Shown here: piece after piece, positions 6,320 through 10,997 of the stretch | How the letters are laid out: the number at the start of each line of letters is the position of its first letter | How positions within the stretch are numbered: the stretch's first letter is position 1 | From: Chitinophagaceae bacterium | GTDB taxonomy: Bacteria; Bacteroidota; Bacteroidia; Chitinophagales; Chitinophagaceae | DNA: 10,997 nucleotides | NCBI GenBank assembly: GCA_025924755.1 | Contig: JAICHT010000101.1 | Span: forward strand, 1 to 10,997 | Direction: 5' to 3' | Position numbers and translations under genes: made by a program | The notes under the pieces: model-generated | The model's input: only the letters and a program-made list of their open reading frames with translations | Told to the model about the DNA's origin: nothing | The model's database searches: none

Positions 6320-6997
6320 ATGGATACTAAGGCAAGAAAAATATTGATTGCCGATGATGAACCCGACATTCTTGAAATTTTAAAGTACAACCTTGAAAAA
6401 GATGGCTACCAGGTAGTAACCGCCAAAAATGGCGATGAAGCTATTGATAAGGCAAAACAATACCAGCCCGACCTGATAATATTGGATATTATGATGCCCC
6501 GCAAAAGCGGCGTGGAAGTATGCGAGATATTAAGGGCACAGCCACTTTTTAAAGACACGCTGATCCTTTTTTTAACTGCCCTAAGCGATGAAGGCACGCA
6601 AATAAAAGGACTAACCACCGGAGCCGACGATTATGTAAGTAAGCCGGTGAGCCCCCAAATGTTTTTAAGCAAGGTGCACTCGCTGTTTAGAAGATTGAAA
6701 AAAGAAGATACCACGGTTTTGCAGGTGAACGATTTAACTATTGATCCCGACCGCTTTAGTGTACAATACAAAGGAGAGGAAATTTCGCTGGCCAAAAAAG
6801 AATTTGAATTACTGTATTTACTGGCCTCCAAGCCCGGACGTGTTTTTTTGCGTAACGAGATATTGAGCCAGGTATGGGGCAACGAGGTGATTGTGGGCGA
6901 CAGAACCATAGATGTGCATATCCGAAAAATAAGGCAAAAGCTGGGCGTGGATTGTATTACTACCGTAAAAGGCGTAGGTTACAAATTTGAATTATAG
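6320..6997 (+). CDS. phoB: Phosphate-regulon response regulator PhoB (OmpR family)
   Basis: This is a 225-residue two-domain transcription regulator. The receiver domain (about 6-122) has the acidic pair Asp12-Asp13, phosphoacceptor Asp56 in LIILDIMMP, switch Thr86 in FLTA and Lys108 in VSKPV. The C-terminal winged helix (about 133-225) shows the OmpR-type layout, with the recognition helix RTIDVHIRKIRQKL (195-208) and the closing hairpin GVGYKFEL. ATG 6320 is chosen over an in-frame TTG at 6302 because it gives the standard N-terminus MDTKARKILIADDE; there is no clear Shine-Dalgarno sequence. PhoR starts one base after its stop, so the two are co-transcribed. The name PhoB rather than a generic OmpR regulator rests mainly on the convergent pstCAB-phoU operon next door. 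Possible Pho-box-like repeats lie upstream, which would mean autoregulation. Confidence 0.92.
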   Translation: MDTKARKILIADDEPDILEILKYNLEKDGYQVVTAKNGDEAIDKAKQYQPDLIILDIMMPRKSGVEVCEILRAQPLFKDTLILFLTALSDEGTQIKGLTTGADDYVSKPVSPQMFLSKVHSLFRRLKKEDTTVLQVNDLTIDPDRFSVQYKGEEISLAKKEFELLYLLASKPGRVFLRNEILSQVWGNEVIVGDRTIDVHIRKIRQKLGVDCITTVKGVGYKFEL

Positions 6998-6998
6998 T

Positions 6999-8066
6999 AT
7001 GCTTAGTAAAAAGAATTTATCGCCCCGGCAGCTTTCGGCTTTTACCGCTTTGGTAATAGCGGCACCTATCAGCCTGGGCATTTTTTTTCTGCACCAAAGC
7101 TGGATGGCCACATTTGCAGCCCTGCTCCTCATTTTTACAGGCAGCTACTTTTTAATATTCTCTATTTTCCAACAGTTCATTTACCGCAATATCAAACTTA
7201 TTTATAAGCTTATTTATAAAACCAAGGCCAGTAAAAAAGAAGAAATGTATTATCAGTACATCTTACCACAAAAAAGTATGGAAGAAGTACAGGAAGACGT
7301 GGAAAAATGGGGCGAGCAGCAGCAAAAAGAAATTGAAACACTTAAAGAAAACGAACTGTTTAGAAAAGAGTTTCTGCAAAATCTATCGCATGAATTTAAA
7401 ACGCCGGTATTTAGTATACAGGGATATGTAGAAACCCTGCTCCAGGGTGCAATGGAGGATGCTCAAACCAATAAACGCTTTTTACAGCAAACGGCTAAAA
7501 ACGTAGAACGGCTGGCCAATCTGATTCAGGATCTTGATGAAATATCCAAATTAGAATTTGGTGAATTAAAGCTTACCAAAAGCAATTTTGTGATACAGGA
7601 TTTAATGAAAGAAGTATTTGAAGGTTTACTGATAAAAGCAGAGCAGCGAAATATTTCTTTTTCAATAAAAAAAGAATGCGAGCAACCCTTAGTAGTATAT
7701 GCAGATAAAGAAAAAGTACGGCAGGTATTAATAAACCTGGTTGATAACTCTATTAAGTATGGTAAAAGTGGCGGCCATACTATTGCCAGTATGTATAATA
7801 CCGATGGTAAGAACATTTTAATAGAGATCGGGGATAATGGTATGGGAATATCCGGAAAGAATGTGTCCCGTATTTTTGAACGTTTTTATCGCACAGAAGA
7901 AGGCAGAAACTGTAATGTAGCAGGCAGCGGTTTAGGGCTGTCTATTTGCAAACATATTATTGAGGCGCATGGGCACAGCATGCATGTACGCAGTAAAGAA
8001 AACGTAGGCACTACTATCGGCTTTACACTGGATGCCCGGAAAGATGCACAACCTTTGAAGGTTTAA
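6999..8066 (+). CDS. phoR: Membrane sensor histidine kinase PhoR
   Basis: This is a 355-residue kinase expected to phosphorylate PhoB when phosphate is scarce. Two adjacent membrane helices (about 13-31 and 36-58) are joined by only a few residues, so there is no periplasmic sensing domain. A basic, coiled-coil-like linker (about 61-120) leads to the H-box FLQNLSHEFKTP with phosphoacceptor His131. The ATPase domain has the N-box INLVDNSIKYG (Asn246, Asn250), G1 box DNGMGI (279-284), F-box RIFERFYR (291-298) and G2 box GSGLGL (309-314). I see no PAS or HAMP domain, unlike E. coli PhoR, which has a PAS domain. The start at ATG 6999 follows the phoB TAG by one base; a TTG at 6987 would overlap phoB and is less likely. 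The input signal is probably the PstCAB-PhoU complex encoded opposite. Confidence 0.92.
   Translation: MLSKKNLSPRQLSAFTALVIAAPISLGIFFLHQSWMATFAALLLIFTGSYFLIFSIFQQFIYRNIKLIYKLIYKTKASKKEEMYYQYILPQKSMEEVQEDVEKWGEQQQKEIETLKENELFRKEFLQNLSHEFKTPVFSIQGYVETLLQGAMEDAQTNKRFLQQTAKNVERLANLIQDLDEISKLEFGELKLTKSNFVIQDLMKEVFEGLLIKAEQRNISFSIKKECEQPLVVYADKEKVRQVLINLVDNSIKYGKSGGHTIASMYNTDGKNILIEIGDNGMGISGKNVSRIFERFYRTEEGRNCNVAGSGLGLSICKHIIEAHGHSMHVRSKENVGTTIGFTLDARKDAQPLKV
7197..7220 (+). repeat. Short tandem repeat inside phoR
   Basis: CTTATTTATAAG (7197-7208) is followed directly by CTTATTTATAAA (7209-7220), identical at 11 of 12 positions. Each unit is itself nearly palindromic. It encodes the repeated tetrapeptide KLIY/KLIY just after the second membrane helix, so it is a small in-frame duplication in the basic linker. 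Confidence 0.6.
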
Positions 8067-8076
8067 TTGGCATTAG

Positions 8077-8095
8077 ATGCAACCATGTGGTGCAT
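8077..8095. terminator. Small hairpin in the convergent phoR-phoU gap
   Basis: ATGCA-A-CC (8077-8084) can pair with GGTGCAT (8089-8095) around loop ATGT, giving seven pairs with one bulged A. It is the only fold seen in the 58 bases between the ends of phoR and phoU, where a two-way terminator would be expected. There is no adjacent T-run on either strand, so support is weak. Confidence 0.25.
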
Positions 8096-8124
8096 AGCTC
8101 ATATCGTTTGCTTTGTGCTACTCC

Positions 8125-8793
8125 TTATCGTTCTTTTCTGCTGGTATGCTTTATCACTTTGGCTTCCAGGTAAAAAATAATTTCTTCCGCAATATTCTCC
8201 GACTGGTCTCCCACCCGTTCCAACCTCCTGATAATAGATAATATATTCAATGCTTGGTCAATATCCTGGGGAACGTTTTTCAAATAATTAGTGATCAGTT
8301 CATTGGCAGTGCGATTGATCTCATCTAAAAATTCATCTCTCTTAAAAATGCCGCGGGCTAAAGCAGTATCTTCTTTTTCAAAAGCTGCCAGTATCTCTTC
8401 CACAATCTGTATGGCCTCATGGTACATCTCCACTATTTTAGTGGACTCCAGCAATTCGGGCTTAAAACAATTGTCCGTATCAATAATTAGCTTGGCAATA
8501 CCATCGGCTATATCACCAATTCTTTCGAGGTTGGTATTGATCTTTAACACGGCCAATAATAAACGCAGATCCACCGCTACCGGCGAATAAATAGCAAAGA
8601 TGTTTTCGCAGTCCCTGTCAATTTTCAACTCGGCCCCATTCACTCTTTTTTCAATCATCACCACTTCGCGGGCCAGGTCCTTATCAAAGTTTAAAAGGGC
8701 TGATAGTCCTTTTACCAGTTGTGAGTGAACCAGCGTCCACATATTCACTACTTCTTCTTTTAATAATTTCAGTTCATTATCCAGTTTTGACAT
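8125..8793 (-). CDS. phoU: Phosphate signalling protein PhoU
   Basis: This is a 222-residue, almost entirely helical cytoplasmic protein that links the Pst transporter to PhoR and restrains the kinase when phosphate is plentiful. It has the expected internal duplication of two three-helix bundles. Each bundle carries the metal-binding PhoU motif: LERIGDIADGIA (89-100) in the first half and LERVGDQSENIAEE (191-204) in the second, with Glu90, Asp94 and Glu192, Asp196 as the conserved acids. Length is close to the family norm (about 220-240). The start at ATG 8793 lies 30 bases after the pstB stop, without a clear Shine-Dalgarno sequence, so phoU is probably the last gene of the pstCAB-phoU transcript. 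The premature stop in pstB upstream could reduce its expression by polarity. Confidence 0.96.
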   Translation of the reverse strand: MSKLDNELKLLKEEVVNMWTLVHSQLVKGLSALLNFDKDLAREVVMIEKRVNGAELKIDRDCENIFAIYSPVAVDLRLLLAVLKINTNLERIGDIADGIAKLIIDTDNCFKPELLESTKIVEMYHEAIQIVEEILAAFEKEDTALARGIFKRDEFLDEINRTANELITNYLKNVPQDIDQALNILSIIRRLERVGDQSENIAEEIIFYLEAKVIKHTSRKER

Positions 8794-8823
8794 ATTGATA
8801 ATTTATTGCAGTTACTTATAGGG

Positions 8824-9582
8824 TTAACTAAATCTTCCGGTTATATAATTTTGTGTTCGCTTATCTTTTGGATTGGTGAACATTTCTTTGGTATCATCAT
8901 ACTCCACTAATTCACCTACATAAAAAAAGGCCGTTTTATCACTAACCCTTCCGGCCTGCTGCATATTGTGCGTTACAATAATAAGCGTGTACGTGTCTTT
9001 TAGTTCAAACTAAAGTTCTTCAATACTAGCGGTGGATATAGGGTCAAGCGCTGATGTCGGCTCATCCAGCAACAATACTTCCGGCTCCATGGCAATAGCG
9101 CGGGCAATGCATAACCGCTGCTGCTGGCCACCTGAAAGAAAAGTTCCTTTCCGGTGCAACGTATCTTTTACCTCGTTCCATAAAGCCGCTTTTTTTAATG
9201 AACTTTCCACTATGGTATCGCGTTCGGCTTTTGACAGCTTTAAACCATTAAGTTTATACCCGGCTATTACATTATCGTATATACTCAGGTTAGGAAACGG
9301 GTTAGGACGCTGGAAAACCATCCCTATCTTAAGACGAACCAATATGGAGTTGAGGCTGTACACATCTTCGTTATGCAAAAGGATTTTTCCATCGCTGGTA
9401 GCGCCGGGTATCAATTCGTGCATGCGGTTGATGCAACGCAGAAAGGTGGTTTTACCGCAACCTGATGGCCCCATTACTGCTATGACATTGTTTTTGGGAA
9501 TATCCATATTCACGTTCTTCACCACATGATTATCTCCGAAATAGGCATTAAAATTCTGACTGCTTATAATTGTACTTTCCAT
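8824..9582 (-). pseudogene. pstB: Phosphate ABC transporter ATPase PstB, interrupted by an in-frame TAG
   Basis: PstB is the ATPase that drives phosphate import through PstCA. Read from ATG 9582 to TAA 8826-8824 the frame is 252 codons, the normal family length. It has Walker A GPSGCGKT (38-45), Q-loop Gln91, signature LSGGQ (149-153), Walker B VLLLDE with catalytic Glu174, D-loop SALD (177-180), switch His205 in IIVTHNMQQAGR, and the typical ending TQNYITGRF. Codon 191 is TAG (9012-9010), so translation would stop after SIEEL. The truncated 190-residue product lacks the H-loop and should not hydrolyse ATP productively. No frameshift is present; the frame continues cleanly past the TAG. One base change from TTG (Leu), CAG, AAG, GAG or TGG would explain it. 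The start codon lies inside the end of pstA (19-base overlap). An in-frame start at 9654 would add 24 residues lying mostly within pstA and is unlikely. A sequencing or assembly error is a serious alternative. Confidence 0.88.
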
Positions 9583-10409
9583 TTTTTTGTTATCAGCTTT
9601 GTAATAATATTTAATAGTAATACCCAAATCAGCAATACTAAAGAGGCACCCCATGCCAGGTCATGCCACTCGTCATACGGGCTTGTAGCATAATTAAAAA
9701 TAAGCAAGGGCAAACTTTGCATGGGTTTGAGCACATTGGTAGTAATATACGGGTTGCCAAAAGCTGTAAAAAGCAAAGGAGCCGTTTCGCCGGCTATCCG
9801 CGCTACCGACAACATAACTCCTGATAAGATTCCACTCATGCCACAGGGTATAATTATTTTCAAAATAACCTTATGATAGGGTAAGCCCAGGGCAAAGCCC
9901 GCTTCTTTTAACGTATCTGGCAACAGTTTTAATGTTTCTTCCGTAGAGCGTATTACAATGGGTAGCATCATAATAGCAAGCGCTACGCTGCCGGATAAAG
10001 CCGAGAATGTTCCGATGGGTTTTACCAGCCAGAAATAGATAACAATACCAATTACAATAGAAGGCGTACCCTGCAAAATATCTACCGACAGCCGGCTGTA
10101 ATATGAAAGCTTGCCGGTTTTATTTTCGCTTAAATACACACCGCATAATAGGCCAATGGGTACTGCAATCACTACTGCCAGCAGCACAATCAATAAACTA
10201 CCTAATAAGGCATTGGCAATACCGCCCCCTATCTCTCCAACCGGTCTAGGAATATGGGTAATGAAATGCCAGCTGATTTTACCAAGCCCTGTTTTTAAAA
10301 CATAAAAGATGATCGCAAGCAGCGGCACGGTAATGAGGAAGGCAAATAAGATAATGATCCATTCAAATATCTTACTCTTCACTAACCGGAATCGTAATCG
10401 TTGGTCCAT
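9564..10409 (-). CDS. pstA: Phosphate ABC transporter permease PstA
   Basis: This is a 281-residue inner-membrane permease that pairs with PstC to form the phosphate channel. Six hydrophobic segments are visible, near 16-38, 66-94, 108-128, 136-155, 186-208 and 252-273. The cytoplasmic coupling loop has the EAA-type sequence LKEAGFALGLPYHKVILKIIIP (167-188), which contacts PstB. GETAPLLFTAFG (207-218) is a further PstA-typical segment. Both ends are intact. ATG 10409 begins two bases after the pstC stop, and the C-terminus overlaps the pstB start by 19 bases, which indicates translational coupling along pstC-pstA-pstB. The length is near the family norm of about 280-300. Confidence 0.96.
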   Translation of the reverse strand: MDQRLRFRLVKSKIFEWIIILFAFLITVPLLAIIFYVLKTGLGKISWHFITHIPRPVGEIGGGIANALLGSLLIVLLAVVIAVPIGLLCGVYLSENKTGKLSYYSRLSVDILQGTPSIVIGIVIYFWLVKPIGTFSALSGSVALAIMMLPIVIRSTEETLKLLPDTLKEAGFALGLPYHKVILKIIIPCGMSGILSGVMLSVARIAGETAPLLFTAFGNPYITTNVLKPMQSLPLLIFNYATSPYDEWHDLAWGASLVLLIWVLLLNIITKLITKKWKVQL

Positions 10410-10411
10410 AA

Positions 10412-10997
10412 TTATTCGTTAGAGAATTGTTTGATAATGGCTTTTCCTAAAATGTTTATGCCCACGGTTACTATAAAAAGCACCAGGCCCAGCTCTATCA
10501 ATGCCGATAAGTAAACTGTTCTGTCGGCTTCTGTAAATTCATTAGCAATCACACTGGCCATGGTATTACCCGGCGAAAAAATGCTGGTAGGTAAAATACT
10601 GGTGTTACCTATAACCATTGTTACCGCCATGGTTTCTCCCAACGCCCTTCCGAGCGATAGCAGCAGCCCTGCCAGCAAGCCAGATTTAGTATAAGGTAGT
10701 GTTACATGCCGCAGCACTTCATACCGGGTGCCGCCCAATGAGTACGCACCTTCTTTTAAGCTGGAAGGTACCAGTCGTATCAGTTCTCTTCCTAGCGATG
10801 CCGCATAGGGTATAATCATAACAGCCAGTACCAGCGATGCAGAAAAAATACCTACTCCATATGGAGGTACGCCTAACCTGGTTTCTATACTTCTTACTAT
10901 AGGTACTACTACTACCAATGCCCAAAAGCCATAGATAACAGAAGGTACGGCGGCTACCAGTTCAACAATATTTTTTAAGAACCCTGCCAGCCAGCCC
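10412..10997 (-). CDS. pstC: Phosphate ABC transporter permease PstC, 5' end beyond window
   Basis: These are the C-terminal 194 codons of the second Pst permease; the frame is open to the window edge, so roughly the first third of the protein is missing. The visible part begins GWLAGFLKNIVELVAAVPSV, followed by the PstC-typical IYGFWAL. An EAA-type coupling loop, SLKEGAYSLGGTRYEVLRHV, comes next, and then the family segment SLGRALGETMAV. Several membrane helices follow, ending at TAA 10414-10412. A TTG at 10918 is not a start, because coding homology continues upstream of it. No pstS (phosphate-binding protein) is visible; by usual operon order it would lie upstream, outside the window. Confidence 0.95.
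   Translation of the reverse strand, partial: GWLAGFLKNIVELVAAVPSVIYGFWALVVVVPIVRSIETRLGVPPYGVGIFSASLVLAVMIIPYAASLGRELIRLVPSSLKEGAYSLGGTRYEVLRHVTLPYTKSGLLAGLLLSLGRALGETMAVTMVIGNTSILPTSIFSPGNTMASVIANEFTEADRTVYLSALIELGLVLFIVTVGINILGKAIIKQFSNE

Noticed and set aside
8824..9009. A frameshift in pstB, or a separate small gene after the stop
   Set aside because: Codon-by-codon reading from 9009 to 8824 stays in the same frame as the upstream part and gives the normal PstB C-terminus, so only one base substitution is needed.
9032..9529. Plus-strand 165-codon open frame opposite pstB
   Set aside because: Antisense of highly conserved ATPase motifs; the minus frame contains Walker A, the signature and Walker B.
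10412..10997. TTG 10918 as the start of a short pstC
   Set aside because: PstC-like coding sequence continues upstream to the window edge, so the gene is simply cut by the window.

Overview
This window looks like chromosomal DNA from a Bacteroidota bacterium, most likely of the Chitinophagaceae or a nearby family. The placement is an inference. It rests on the atpB-atpE-atpF order, an AtpB with a signal peptide and a long exported N-terminal region, upstream TAnnTTTG-type promoter elements, weak Shine-Dalgarno sequences, and the protein sequences themselves. The DNA is moderately AT-rich and almost fully coding. I see no RNA gene, mobile element or CRISPR array, and no gene-free stretch longer than about 190 bases.

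Left part (1-1914, minus strand): the membrane-sector genes of an F-type ATP synthase, read as atpB (a), atpE (c), atpF (b, cut by the window edge). The ion-site residues suggest a proton-coupled enzyme. Two perfect inverted repeats sit between atpE and atpF, where expression of the multi-copy c subunit could be uncoupled from that of b.

Middle (2100-6138, minus strand): an intact homomeric-type ABC exporter half-transporter that must start at TTG, and a 741-residue exported protein of unknown family. The C-terminal part of that protein has a strand-His / strand-Ser-Cys-Gly-Gly arrangement like clan CD (caspase/gingipain/CHAT-type) cysteine peptidases. This is the most novel-looking gene here.

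Right part (6320-10997): a phosphate-response module. phoB and phoR lie on the plus strand, one base apart. They converge on a minus-strand operon pstC (partial), pstA, pstB, phoU. The usual logic is that PstCAB imports phosphate and, through PhoU, keeps the PhoR kinase from phosphorylating PhoB. PhoR here has two membrane helices with almost no periplasmic loop and no clear PAS or HAMP domain, which fits signalling by contact with the transporter and PhoU rather than direct sensing. The divergent intergenic region before phoB carries a row of TTAACA-like hexamers at 9-11 base spacing, reminiscent of a Pho box, and next to it a 10-base-pair inverted repeat.

The main anomaly is pstB. Its reading frame is complete and family-like for 252 codons, except for a single in-frame TAG at codon 191, between the D-loop and the switch histidine. 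It is either a recent nonsense mutation or a sequence error. If real, it would remove the H-loop and should disable phosphate uptake through this transporter and derepress the Pho response.
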